Of a DNA stretch of 64,000 nt, positions 1 through 10,564 are shown piece after piece; the stretch's first letter is position 1, and every line of letters begins with the position of its first letter. The notes beneath the pieces were generated by a model. That model was not told where the DNA came from. It searched no databases and worked only from the letters and a program-made list of their open reading frames with translations. Position numbers and translations under genes: made by a program. This DNA comes from Amanita rubescens (taxonomy: Eukaryota; Basidiomycota; Agaricomycetes; Agaricales; Amanitaceae). The stretch is taken from NCBI GenBank assembly GCA_015039365.1, contig WION01000046.1, positions 124,001 through 188,000 of the forward strand. Direction: 5' to 3'.

Positions 1-2
1 TA

Positions 3-3000
3 TACATCTCTGATTACATTACTAAAACTGGTTTGAAAACTCATGTAGTATTTGATGCAGTTAAGAGTATTTTCAACAAAAACACAGAATTGTTGAACAA
101 AGACATATCAAATATAGACAAAGCAAGGCAGTTACTTTGCAAAATAGCTAACTTGTTAGCCACCAAAACTGAGATGGGAAGTCCTATGGTTTGCATGTAT
201 TTATTAGATCACCCTGATCATTACACTTCACACACATTTGTTCCCTTTTACTGGAAGACTTTTGTCAATGATGTTCTTCTTAGTTGGAATTCAACAGATC
301 CTGATGTTATGGAGCCTAATCTTAAACTATACATGCAGAATAGGGAAATTGTTGGTTTATCTCCAGTTGATGATTATAAATATCGACCTGAGATGTTAGA
401 ACACTTAAATCTTTATGACTGGGCTACACAATGCTCTAGATTTCGCATTAGTAAAGATCAGAAACAGAAATCAAAAAATGACTGTGCAATTCAATCAGAA
501 CATGATTTTTTTCACGATGATGATAACATTTATTCTAAGTCCCATAAAAAATTGCTCAGATTTTTGAATGATCACCCATTTTATGACACTCATGCTTGCA
601 CTGTTGTAAAACCTAACGACAAGAAAGTTATCAACTTTATAGGCAGCCCTTTGCCACGATCTGACCAAGGTGATAGAGAATTTTATTGCTGTACCATGCT
701 TACCCTGTTCAAACCATGGAGATCAGGACATAATTTAAAGAATGAAACCCAATCTTGGGACAAATCTTTTCAATTACATAATTTTTCAGAATGCCAGCAA
801 CAAATTATGAAAAACTTTAACATCAAATATGAGTGTCTTGATGCACGAGATGACTATAGAACACAATTAAAAAAAGGGGCCACACATACTTTATTCATGT
901 ATGGAGAGCATGATCACGTTGACTCAGGAGATGATGACAACAATGATGATTCTTACAATTGTTCACCTAATCCTGATCTTGATCACTCTCATGACGCATC
1001 CTCACAAATTCCTGTATATGGGACCCAAGAACTGAGACTTCAGAGAGAAGCTGCTGAGATTCGAGCTGTCTTGACACATTCTGGTTGGAACAATCTTCCA
1101 TTTGTTGACAGAAAACAAATAGATCCTTTCATTCCTTCTAGTAGACTCACAGGTTCTCAATGGAAGACTGCCACCCAGTTAAAAAAAAAGAAAATCTTAG
1201 AAGGCTTAACTGCTTTGCATAATATGTCTGCCAAGACAACCACACCATTTCTGGCAAACTTTTTACCAAATCATGTAAAAATTGTGTCAAAGTATTTTTT
1301 GCAGAACAAATTTTACTATACTAGTGAGGAAGATACTATCAAATCTATATGTTCTTTTTACTCTTTAAATGAAGAGCAGGATAGAGCATTTAATATAATC
1401 AGCCATCATGCAATTATTGGAGGATCAGAACAATTGAAAATGTACATTGGAGGTATGGGAGGAACTGGAAAAACACAAGTTATAAAGGCTCTGACTTGTT
1501 TTTTTACAGAGCGTGCTGAACCCTACCGATTCATAACTGTCGCTCCAACTGGAACTGCTGCTGCTTTGCTGTCAGGATCTACCTATCACTCAAAGTTGGC
1601 AATCAATGATTTTAGAAAAAACCCTAGTGAAAAATCTCTGTCAGTGGTACGAGGACAGATGCTAAGGGTTGACTACATCTTTCATGATGAACTATCTATG
1701 CTATCGTGCCATGACTTGTATCGTATTAGTGCTCAATTGGCACACATCTTTAATTGTTCTGATCTACCATTTGGTGGAAAGAACCTGATTGTCTCTGGTG
1801 ACTTTGGACAACTTCCTCCTGTTATTGGGGGAGAAAATACAGCTCTTTATAGCAGAAGCATAGGGCGTTTTGCCAGTCAGTTGAAGTCTCAAGAAGAATT
1901 GATGGGAAAACTCCTTTGGCACCAGTTTACTACTGTAGTTATATTACGAAAGAATATGCGACAAATGGATTGCTCCACAGATGATGATAAACTAAGAACT
2001 GCTCTAATGAACATGAGATTCAAAGATTGTACAGCAGAAGATATCGTTTTTTTAAAATCGAGAATTACTTCTCTTGAGTTAGGTAGACCCTCAATAACTG
2101 ATGAAAAATTCGCCAATGTTTCTATCATTACAGCCAAAAACATTCAAAAAGATGAGATTAACAAATTAGGCTGTGAAAAATTTGCAAAAATGACAGGACA
2201 AGTCTTGACACATTTTTTTTCGGAAGATAATGCAAAAAAAAGGATCCTTGATAATGAAGGTCGCCAACGACAGTCTAAAAAAAAAGTGAAGATAAACACT
2301 ATTTCTTATGAATTACAAAAAGAACTTTGGGAATTGCCACACTCAAGTGCTGATAAGCATATAGCTGGAAAACTTTCTCTTTGTCTGGGAATGCCTATCA
2401 TGATCAAACACAATGAAGCCACAGAACTTTGCATAACTAATGGACAGGAAGCCACAGTGGTAGGATGGCAAACATGCCTAGGTTTCTGGAAACAGTTAGT
2501 ACTAGATACTCTATTGGTGGAACTAACAAATCCACCTACTGCAGTTCAACTGGATGGACTTCCTTTAAATGTTGTGCCTTTGACACGCAATGAGAGAGTA
2601 ATAACTTGCAAGCTGAGAAATGATGACAAATTAACCATCACTCAATCCCAGGTTGAAGTTTTACCTAACTTTGCAATGACTGATTATGCATCACAAGGTA
2701 AAACCAGAAAATACAATGTTGTTGATCTTCGTGATTGTCGCTCTCATCAAGCCTATTATACTACACTGTCAAGAGGTGCAACTGCAGATGGGACTATTAT
2801 CTTACAGAATTTTGATGAAAAAAAGGTGACAGGAAAAGCATCAGGAGCACTGCGTCAAGAGTTTAGAGAACTAGAGTTGCTTGATGAAATTACAAAGCTT
2901 CAAAATATTAATTTCCTTCCTACCAATGTAATTGGAAACACCAGAAACTCTTTGATAGAATCATATAGAAATGAAAAAGGCCATACTTATGTTCCATCCT

Positions 3001-4046
3001 CTGTACACCCCTCGCTTGTCTGGAACTCGTTTGATCCCTTTTTGGAACCTATTGATGATACAATGGATTGGAAAATAATCATAAAAAACAAAAATTCCTT
3101 ACAGACAGAGAATTCTTCATCTATAACAGTTAATGCAACCTCCTTGAAAAGAAAAGGTGAGCATTCAGAACAGGAAGAAAAACCTGCCAAAAAACATCAT
3201 GCAACTCTAACTACAATTCAACATCATATGGCTCCTCCTGTACCTGAGCAATTCAGTTGGAAATTGAATAGCTGTGCTTTTGATGCCTATCTCAGTGTTT
3301 TATATTCCTTATGGTACTCAGACAAACCAAAATGGAGCACTTTTTTAAAGGACTTAAACAGTGAATTCTTAGGACCACTTGCTGAAAACTTTTTAGCAGT
3401 CACTAATGAATCAATCTCCATTAACGCAGCTTGTGATAGTTTGCGGCAAGACTTGGCAGCAATAAACCCTATTTCTTTTTCCTGGGGAAACTTCACTTCT
3501 TTATATGATCTACTGAGCTACACTTTGGAAACTCAGCTGCCAATATTACATTCCATTTTGAATTGTCCAAATGGACATGCAGTCAACAGAAGCAACAGCC
3601 TGTCCACTACCAATAGTTGTTTATTGACATTGTCCATTGCCTTCTATTCAAAAACTCATTCTGTGCAACAGTGGATGGCTAACTTTAAGCATAGCACAGA
3701 GCATAAATGTACTACATGTAATGCCAATCTACATCGCATTTTTAGCATTCTAGAACCAGTCCCCATAATTGCATTTGAATTCTCTGGCCATAAATTAGAC
3801 CTGGAACATACAATTGAAATAATTATCCATAACACCAGAAAACAATACAATTTGAGAGGCATTCTGTACTATAGTAACAACCATTTCACATCACGATTTA
3901 TCTCTCAGGATGGAAATGTATGGTTTCATGATGGCATGATCACTGGAGTTAATATGTCGATGGAAGGAACATTAATAAACAATGATGTCAACTTGCAGAA
4001 ATGCAGGAACAAGAGTGCCTGTGCTGCCATATATGAGGCTATGTAA
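3..4046 (+). CDS. Helitron helicase, C-terminal part, fused to a ubiquitin-peptidase-like domain (5' partial)
   Basis: The frame is open from the window edge, so the N-terminal replication-initiator (Rep) part lies outside. The first residues (YISDYITKTGLKTH) resemble the segment that follows the Helitron-like N domain. A PIF1-family superfamily 1 helicase follows: Walker A GGMGGTGKTQ near nt 1450, DEL box (HDELSML) near 1685, GDFGQLPPV near 1798, an LRKNMRQ motif, and TDYASQGKT near 2690 with TTLSRG after it. Known role: unwinding DNA during rolling-circle transposition. The last 300 residues match the layout of family C19 ubiquitin hydrolases: Cys box NSCAFDAYLSVLYSLW (nt 3266-3310), CxxC pairs, and a His box with LRGILYYSNNHFTSRF and WFHDG near 3860-3930. 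No stop interrupts the frame, so it may be recently active. Peptidase activity is inferred from motifs only. Confidence 0.85.
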   Translation, partial: YISDYITKTGLKTHVVFDAVKSIFNKNTELLNKDISNIDKARQLLCKIANLLATKTEMGSPMVCMYLLDHPDHYTSHTFVPFYWKTFVNDVLLSWNSTDPDVMEPNLKLYMQNREIVGLSPVDDYKYRPEMLEHLNLYDWATQCSRFRISKDQKQKSKNDCAIQSEHDFFHDDDNIYSKSHKKLLRFLNDHPFYDTHACTVVKPNDKKVINFIGSPLPRSDQGDREFYCCTMLTLFKPWRSGHNLKNETQSWDKSFQLHNFSECQQQIMKNFNIKYECLDARDDYRTQLKKGATHTLFMYGEHDHVDSGDDDNNDDSYNCSPNPDLDHSHDASSQIPVYGTQELRLQREAAEIRAVLTHSGWNNLPFVDRKQIDPFIPSSRLTGSQWKTATQLKKKKILEGLTALHNMSAKTTTPFLANFLPNHVKIVSKYFLQNKFYYTSEEDTIKSICSFYSLNEEQDRAFNIISHHAIIGGSEQLKMYIGGMGGTGKTQVIKALTCFFTERAEPYRFITVAPTGTAAALLSGSTYHSKLAINDFRKNPSEKSLSVVRGQMLRVDYIFHDELSMLSCHDLYRISAQLAHIFNCSDLPFGGKNLIVSGDFGQLPPVIGGENTALYSRSIGRFASQLKSQEELMGKLLWHQFTTVVILRKNMRQMDCSTDDDKLRTALMNMRFKDCTAEDIVFLKSRITSLELGRPSITDEKFANVSIITAKNIQKDEINKLGCEKFAKMTGQVLTHFFSEDNAKKRILDNEGRQRQSKKKVKINTISYELQKELWELPHSSADKHIAGKLSLCLGMPIMIKHNEATELCITNGQEATVVGWQTCLGFWKQLVLDTLLVELTNPPTAVQLDGLPLNVVPLTRNERVITCKLRNDDKLTITQSQVEVLPNFAMTDYASQGKTRKYNVVDLRDCRSHQAYYTTLSRGATADGTIILQNFDEKKVTGKASGALRQEFRELELLDEITKLQNINFLPTNVIGNTRNSLIESYRNEKGHTYVPSSVHPSLVWNSFDPFLEPIDDTMDWKIIIKNKNSLQTENSSSITVNATSLKRKGEHSEQEEKPAKKHHATLTTIQHHMAPPVPEQFSWKLNSCAFDAYLSVLYSLWYSDKPKWSTFLKDLNSEFLGPLAENFLAVTNESISINAACDSLRQDLAAINPISFSWGNFTSLYDLLSYTLETQLPILHSILNCPNGHAVNRSNSLSTTNSCLLTLSIAFYSKTHSVQQWMANFKHSTEHKCTTCNANLHRIFSILEPVPIIAFEFSGHKLDLEHTIEIIIHNTRKQYNLRGILYYSNNHFTSRFISQDGNVWFHDGMITGVNMSMEGTLINNDVNLQKCRNKSACAAIYEAM

Positions 4047-4051
4047 AAAAG

Positions 4052-4097
4052 TATGGCCTCGGACCTTGCCACGCAAAGCGGTGGCCCACTCCTCAAG
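4052..4097 (+). repeat. Hairpin-containing motif, copy 1
   Basis: It begins GGCCTCGGACCTTGCCACGC and contains a stem of GCCAC with GTGGC closing over GC-aaa-GC. It lies 6 nt after the helicase stop. A near-identical direct copy is at 7801. A 3' hairpin is typical of Helitron ends, but I see no CTRR(T) end just after it, so assignment to the Helitron terminus is tentative. Confidence 0.4.
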
Positions 4098-4400
4098 TGG
4101 TCAGTTAAGCGCCGGGAGTTGCCGAGGCGCGACTTGCCAAGCCGTGCCAAACAACGCTTACCGTTGCTCGTAAAGGCTTACTCGTGGGGAGGGGCAACCA
4201 CGGTCAGAAAAGCGTGATGATTATGTAAGCTAATATAAGCGAAGAACAGCAGGCCCGATGGCAAATGTTATAACACACCAGAACTGGGCTTCGTGCCGCT
4301 GGAACGAAGGCCCTAATGTGATGTGGGAGGTATGGAGAAGGTATACAGAGTGTTGTTGTAGCCCAGGGGTACAGGACGAGCGAGGAATTTGAGAATTCTA
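4098..4400. other. Intergenic, no gene seen
   Basis: GC-rich spacer between the two transposon genes. I see no supported reading frame, repeat or RNA gene. Confidence 0.5.
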
Positions 4401-7174
4401 TTAATATAATTCCTCCTCACTATCTCCATTGTCTCCCACACGTCCAATGCTCGCTTCAGCTTTGTTCGCCGACTCGCCTGGCACTGCCTCACCATGCAGA
4501 TAACGCTCTACTGCGCTCTTCAGCACCAGGACCTTTTCCGCCTTCAATTTGGGCATATCCTTGGATGGGGGAACTTGACTATCGAATTGACGATGCCACC
4601 GAAGTTGGAGATTGATTTCGGCAACTTTCATGCTCTCTATCGCTTCGGGAGTGGTGCGAGGGCTGACGGATTCCAGTTTTGCAAGGATGGCTTCCTTCCT
4701 TTCTTTTTTGCGTACGTCTAATTCCTTGTTTTTGTGAGCCAATTGTTTATCGTACTCTGCTTGAGCCTCTCGTCGAACTCGCTCATCTCCACGGCGATCA
4801 TTCTCCCGTGCTTTCTTTCGCAACCTTTTCTGCTCCTCTGGGCCCAGGAACTTGGATACATATGAACTAGTGTTGTTTTTCTTGTACATGAGGCGTGAGT
4901 TGAAATGTGATAATGACATGCTGGGAGCACGACGCAAAGAGGTGCGTACAGTTCCCAATGCGCCTTCATTGTCGTCGTTCGTGGTTTTCATGAATGCTGA
5001 CCGGCGTTGAGTAGCCGTTGCTCCGTCAATCTTGCCTCCACTCGCAAACTCTCGTGAAAAGCGGATCCAGGTCTCCATTGCACCATCAAGAAATGAAGCG
5101 AGGAGTCGACGGATGTGAGGATATGTCACGGTATCACTGGAAATCCGCTGAATGACATACACAGCTTCCGGTCGAGTGAATGGAGTTCCATCCATAGTAG
5201 CTGTCTTGTACGTCGCAGACGGTCCAACTACCAGGTCAACATCATTGCGCAGCTTTTGGATATGAGCTATTAGGCTAGTATGCACCAAACCGAGATCTAA
5301 AATGTTTGATTCATTGTTACGCACTGTTCGCAGGTACGGGTGCGTGATACATTGATTATACGCTGCAAAGCAAACAATTTCTTCCTTCGTTTTAGGGCAA
5401 GAGAAGCCACGCAAAACATTTTCTTCGATATTCGTGAGTGTCCGACTATCCTTCTTCAAACGGATTTGTTCTAGGTATGCAACGTACAATGGCTCGTGGA
5501 CAAGGAATTCGCAAGCGGCATCCCCATGGCTGTGGTAGCGGGTGTTGCTGGTATCCGGCCACTGGACTTTGAAGCCAAGTACGTTTTCCATGTGGTAACG
5601 AAGGGAATCATGTTGACCTTTCTTGCTGTCTTTGTGTCGAAAGATGGCCCCAGCTAGGTCAAGAACCTTTTGCGCACCTCCTGCAGAGACGTTGACGGCG
5701 CGGTCCTTCACTTTTGAGTTATCGGAAGTGGCAGCGGCAGCAGCGGTATTATCTTTATTCATCAAAAGTACTGGGCCTTCGATAGCATTTTGTCCCCACC
5801 ATGCTCGAATTCGTGCGTTTCCTCCTTTCATAGCATTAAGTTCCTTATGCATGCAGCAACCAGCCCATACGAAAAAATCAACCGCGTTCTTCTCCGCATC
5901 TGACAGTTGACCAAAAGCGATCTCGCCAACATTAATTCGTAATTGCCGTAACGCTTCGTCCCCAAGAACTTTCTTCTTCTCAACTGGAAGCGTATCCCAG
6001 CCGGCTGGACCTCCCGCTGCCACCATTAGATTGTCCATCATTACGGTAAGGTGAGGAAACAGCTCGCTTGGGGGTAACACTGATAGAGCTTGCTCTCCCC
6101 GTAGCTCACGCTCGGAGAGATGCTTCCAGTCCTCAACGCAACGGGCCAGCTTCTTCTGGTCTTCGGCGTGATCGGTAAGCATTCCTTTTACTTTGGCAGT
6201 GAAAGTCCGTGGATCAGCCTTATTCTGACAAGACTTTATGTCATTGAAGGATGCATATAAGGATGAAATGCGAGATTGCCAGCCATAAAGCTGGGTCTCG
6301 CTTGTGTGGTTAACTTCATGTAATGCTCCTGCAAATCGGGTAACTGGCTGACTGCCGGGAAGCGCATACGTTATATGGTGCGACTGGTAGTTGACGTTTT
6401 TGTGAGTCGTTCCATCTCCACTTAGTGTTACCCCTAACTCATTATTAACCAGGAAACAAACAAAGTGACTCGAGGCGTACCTTCTGCCTGACGGATTTCA
6501 TCTACAAGTTGGACCTCAGCCGCAACGCCTGCCTCCCCAATAATCCGGCGAATACTGCGACTACTGGCACACCCTTCGACCCTGACTCCTAATGCGGAAG
6601 CCACAACATTTACGGCACCATTAACACTTGCGACTGGTACATCCAACTTGGCAACCAGGTCCCGCACCATGCTTCGAGAAGCATCGGTGATGATACCGTC
6701 TTCTTTGAAATTGAATGTGGGTTCCTCCATTGATGCCTCCTTGGCCTTGTCGTTAGCAAGCTTCTTGGCAGCAATAGCACGTCTGACACGCATGACAAGT
6801 GCGTGATTTTGCTTGGTGAGTTTTCCGTGATGAGAATGCAGGTGCTGTAGCTGATCCTGATAATCCTTGTGCTCCGTGGATAGGCTGCTATATTGATTTT
6901 TCAGGGACATGAGTGCCATTTCCTTCTGGGCATTTCTTTTTCGTTCATTGCGGTATTTTCGCTCGTAAGTAATTGCTCTATCCTTCAGAACATCAAGTTG
7001 ATTTGCCAGAGCATCTACACCCCCTGTATGGCTGCTGTTCGAGGGTGTGGTGGGTAGCTCTTGAGGGGGAGGGATGTTTTCGTCATTGGGGTGATGTTTT
7101 GCATGCAGGTTGGCTAACTGATTCTTCTGCTTTGCTGTACGACGCTTAGAGGACTTCCAGCGCTCGCTTTTCAA
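4401..7174 (-). CDS. Two-exon transposase-like protein with N-terminal coiled coil
   Basis: Exons 7174-6481 and 6433-4401 join through a 47-nt GT-AG intron (6434-6480), and the frame stays open. The first exon is basic and then rich in heptad-like K/E/Q/L, suggesting a coiled coil. Across the junction the protein reads EG-VTLSGDGTTHKN. A DGT of this kind is a common first acidic site in RNase H-fold transposases. Further on are the motifs HDSLRYHMENVLGF, HSHGDAACEF and NDDNEGALGTVRTSL, and a strongly charged C-terminal region. I place it with the large agaricomycete families of transposase-like proteins, without a firm family name. The codon at 7174 is TTG and the frame stays open upstream to about 7216 without an ATG, so an upstream exon is likely and the true start is unknown. 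Confidence 0.6.
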
Positions 7175-7800
7175 TGGCCACCATTGGATTTTGCCTTGCC
7201 GTAAGTGGACGGCGCGTCAAGCGCGTCAATCGCGTCTTGGTCTCATTTGCTTAGTAAGCAGATGGCCCCTGACACTGCGGATGTACCACTGGACGTCCAC
7301 CATGTCCACAGGTCAGCCATATGACCAACCAAATATTTATTTTTGACCTTGCCAAATGTAATCTCCATGAAATATTGGCCAATATCACGGCCTATGCCGG
7401 AGATCCAGTGACCAAATTAGTATTGAACCCCCCCATCTTACATATTCAATGAAGAATACATGTATAATATAATTATGAGCCTATGTCTATTAATACATCT
7501 AATGCCATCTTGCGATGCTCAGGTTCTAGATAACATGACAGACGTGAGACAATGCGCCTCTGCCATGGCGCGTCACGTCGGACTTTCAAAAATAGCAGTC
7601 CATTGCCCCTGCCCATTACTCGTATATGACTTCAGATGCGATGCTGAGCAATCAGAAGTCGACAGAACCCCAAACATCCCCACCGACTCGCCATGTCCAA
7701 CTTGACGACAAAGACTAGCACTGATGGAGTCACCGGCCCATCGTGATTCACTCTGCTGCGGATTGACACGAAGTCAGCGCCAGGCTGTGACCCTTAAAAG
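7175..7800. other. 5' flank of transposase-like gene, no gene seen
   Basis: Contains a short duplicated CGCGTCAA block (7212-7230). No coding sequence or clear terminal repeat could be supported. Confidence 0.4.
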
Positions 7801-7836
7801 GCCTCGGACCTGCCACGCGGAGCGGTGGCCCACTCC
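7801..7836 (+). repeat. Hairpin-containing motif, copy 2
   Basis: It begins GGCCTCGGACCTGCCACGCG, in the same orientation as the copy at 4052. The two differ by a few bases and then diverge after CCCACTCCT. The pair brackets the transposase-like gene as direct repeats about 3.75 kb apart. Confidence 0.45.
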
Positions 7837-7862
7837 TGACAAGTTGAGCTTTACACGCGAAA

Positions 7863-9087
7863 GTGAATCTGGACGGTGTGGGTTTGAACTGTGCCCTTCT
7901 CCCACCAACATCATTTCCGCTCGTAATTCCCGTAGTGGCCAATCACCGCTACGTTTTCTATCTATTACTCTCCACTTACCAAATCCAACTCCCGGATTTA
8001 ATCGGTCCTTACCGGGAAGTCGTCAACCTCTGGTACGGCACCACTGCAGGCGATCTAGAATGGTACGACCGCTCTCAAATCACCACCCGCTACGAGTACC
8101 GAATCATCACCAGACACCTCCAACCCCCCCCCCCCCCCCCCAACTCCACCGCCCCTTTGCCGTCGCATTTAGCCTCACCTACCCATCGGGCATGCAGAAA
8201 CAAATCCTGCTTTTCGAGCGGGTACGTCGAGGTATCAGCTTCTTTCCCCGGCCCGAAAAACACTCAAGGATATCGGGCGAGTGAAAAATAGCTACAAGGT
8301 GGACGTTCTCTGACTGCTCCCATACCAACCCCGATATCCACCCACCTCTCGGCTGAGGCGTACCAGAAATCGATATCTTTGAATCGAGAAGGACAAGGTG
8401 ATCCCCACAGGCCAAGCCGCTTCTCAAAGCGCGCAAATCGCCCTGTTCACGCACGATTACATGAATCTGAACAATTCAGAGGATGGATTTGTCGTACTAA
8501 TTTGAGCGAGTCTCGGAGGCGGAATACGTGGTCAAGCCCTAGCGGAGGTGCCTAGTGATATGTTTCAAGGGACTGGAACGGCGTTTCAAACACCACGGGT
8601 GCGTGTTTCTTATCTCTCTACCTCCCCTCTCTCTGAGTTTTGTGATAGTGGCCCTGCTCACTGGCTTCGAGTATTCCATCCAACGGACGAAATGGATTCG
8701 TCACCTGGCAAGTCGACGAATCCCCGACTTACCGCCTCAGATTGCCATGGGCCCTGATATAGCCACCAACGGGACTCAAGTTGGACACTGCCTGATCCCG
8801 GAAGAACCCATATCGATCCTGCTCAAACAAATTAGCTGACGATCGATTTGAAGATGCTGATCTTTCCGAGTCTTTCCGGCGGAGTTGAGGTTCGGTTACT
8901 ATCAGAGGACGGGCAGTATGGATGTGGGGTGTGGTCCGGCTGCGTATCCGGTGAAGGAGAAAATTAATAATCATATGGAGGCGTGTGAGTGTTAGGTTTT
9001 GCGCCAAAATGGGAGAGGGGCACTGACGAGGCTCACAGATCCGAATTCGACGACGTGGCAGCGGCTGATACCGACGAATAGCATTTA
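7863..9087 (+). pseudogene. Decayed KRE6/SKN1-type beta-glucan synthesis-associated protein (GH16 fold)
   Basis: Fragments in shifting frames follow the order of fungal KRE6/SKN1 proteins. NLWYGTTAGDLEWYDRSQIT lies near 8030. CFSSGYVEVSASFPGPKN is at 8205-8265 and GQAASQSAQIALFTHDYMN at 8410-8470. A fragment with AMGPD, GTQVG and LIPEEPISI follows at 8745-8820. The C-terminal FPAEL and GPAAYPVKE pieces are near 8880-8960. A GT-AG intron (8985-9038) leads to TTWQRLIPTNSI and a stop at 9085-9087. These proteins act in the secretory pathway in making beta-1,6-glucan. Several frameshifts and stops mean this copy is dead. The N-terminal cytoplasmic and membrane part is not visible. Confidence 0.75.
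8124..8141 (+). repeat. Poly(C) tract
   Basis: Eighteen consecutive C inside the KRE6-like relic. It is a likely slippage site and a likely sequencing-error site. Confidence 0.9.
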
Positions 9088-10564
9088 AGCATAGGTTTAG
9101 GTTTATCGTCAACATGCAGCACCGAGCGCTAGTTGAACTATTCCATGTCACCACCAATCACGCAATCCAGCGCTTGGGACCTCTCTACTCACGTTGTACT
9201 TGAGGAGACCTCATGCACCCGCCTCAGTAGCCGTCGCGCGATCCGACTCTGGTCAAATTGGGAACGAACGATGTGCCGTTCAGTGGCATGAATGCGGCAA
9301 ACGCCAAACTTTACGGGCCAAGTGGCGAGCGCAACACACTTTCAACTAGAAGGAGAGGAAGGTTTGACCACCGGGATACTTGACCGTGAGTGTCGGTTCA
9401 TCGAGAGGAGCGAGGGTGGAAGTGGCTGCGGATGGAAATGACAGCTGGAGCATTGAATCGTCATCAGGAGCAAGTATCATACAGCACGCATCACTGTAAG
9501 TTCTTCACGTCGTTATTGTAGTCCCATCCCATCGTTGAATTATGTCCCATGTGGCCTTGTATCGGGAGGCATTGATGTGGGGATGCCTAGAACACACGGT
9601 GGTACTACCGTTCCCAGTGAAGACGAAGATGCCAGTGGAACAGGCTTCCTTATCTTTCCCTATTTGGAGAAGCGTGACATAGGAATGCACATCCATCGGT
9701 ATCGAAGGTAGAAAAGCGTGTAAGATTTCTCTCCCTTTGACCCATCTTTGACTCTTACCGTTTCTAAAGATATCGGAAGCGTTCCCCGGCATCGAATGCA
9801 TTCATGTGGGGTATAATACCTGGAAACGCTCTATTTTTAGGAGAACGTAAGATCGAATTGAAGTTGCTTCATTCATATCTGCTATTGCTTCGATGATGTT
9901 CTCTGTTCTTCATCCCTGCAGACATTACGCTTTCACCCAGTCGTCACTCCTAACATTACCGCTAAGTACTCTACAATAAAACAATGAATTAACCAAAGAA
10001 AGAACAATGTGAGCGCGGTCTGGACGGGAGACGCATGTAGCGGACTATGTTTACACAGAATTTTCTTGAAATTTTGAAGAAAGTGAAAGTGAGGTCTGGG
10101 GTCGCACGTTCCCTCTCGTCTAACACTAAGCGACTACTTCATGTCTCTGTATGCGCATGCATGCTTATGGGGCCTGGCCCTCTAAGGCTCTAACCCCCGT
10201 TGAGGGTTCACATAATGATCGCTTCCACCGACTTCCCCACGACTTTAACCCCAGTCCCAATCGTGTGCGATAACAGCAAATATAGAGGAAACTCGGGTTG
10301 ACACCGTTCGTAGAGGCGCAATAGTACGGTGAATATGGATTTGAATGAACTATGATTTTGTGACAATCCGCTGTGCTATCAGACTTCAGGAGAACCTGCA
10401 TAGTAAGGAGAACCTGCATAGTACGCTCCAGGACGCAGATCAGGGCGATCCCCCTTGATAGGCTACAGCGTGGTCCATTTGAGCATCCCGTGTCAAACAG
10501 TACCGGGAAAAAGGGATACCCACTGTGTCAGCGTAAGCCTAATATGCAAGCAAAAGATTAGTAG
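9088..10564. other. Intergenic with a possible kinase scrap
   Basis: On the minus strand near 9505-9560 the frame reads SRYKATWDIIQRWDGT, which resembles the AWDIIQRCW helix of the TKL kinases further right. The rest of the frame shows no kinase motif, so the match is weak. Nothing else could be supported. Confidence 0.25.

Noticed and set aside
7870..7900. GGGTTTGAACTG as a tRNA-derived SINE B box after the 7801 motif
   Set aside because: Spacing to a possible A box is poor and the 4052 copy lacks the same sequence.
7724..8284. 186-codon plus-strand frame
   Set aside because: Overlaps the KRE6-like relic in another frame and shows no family motif.
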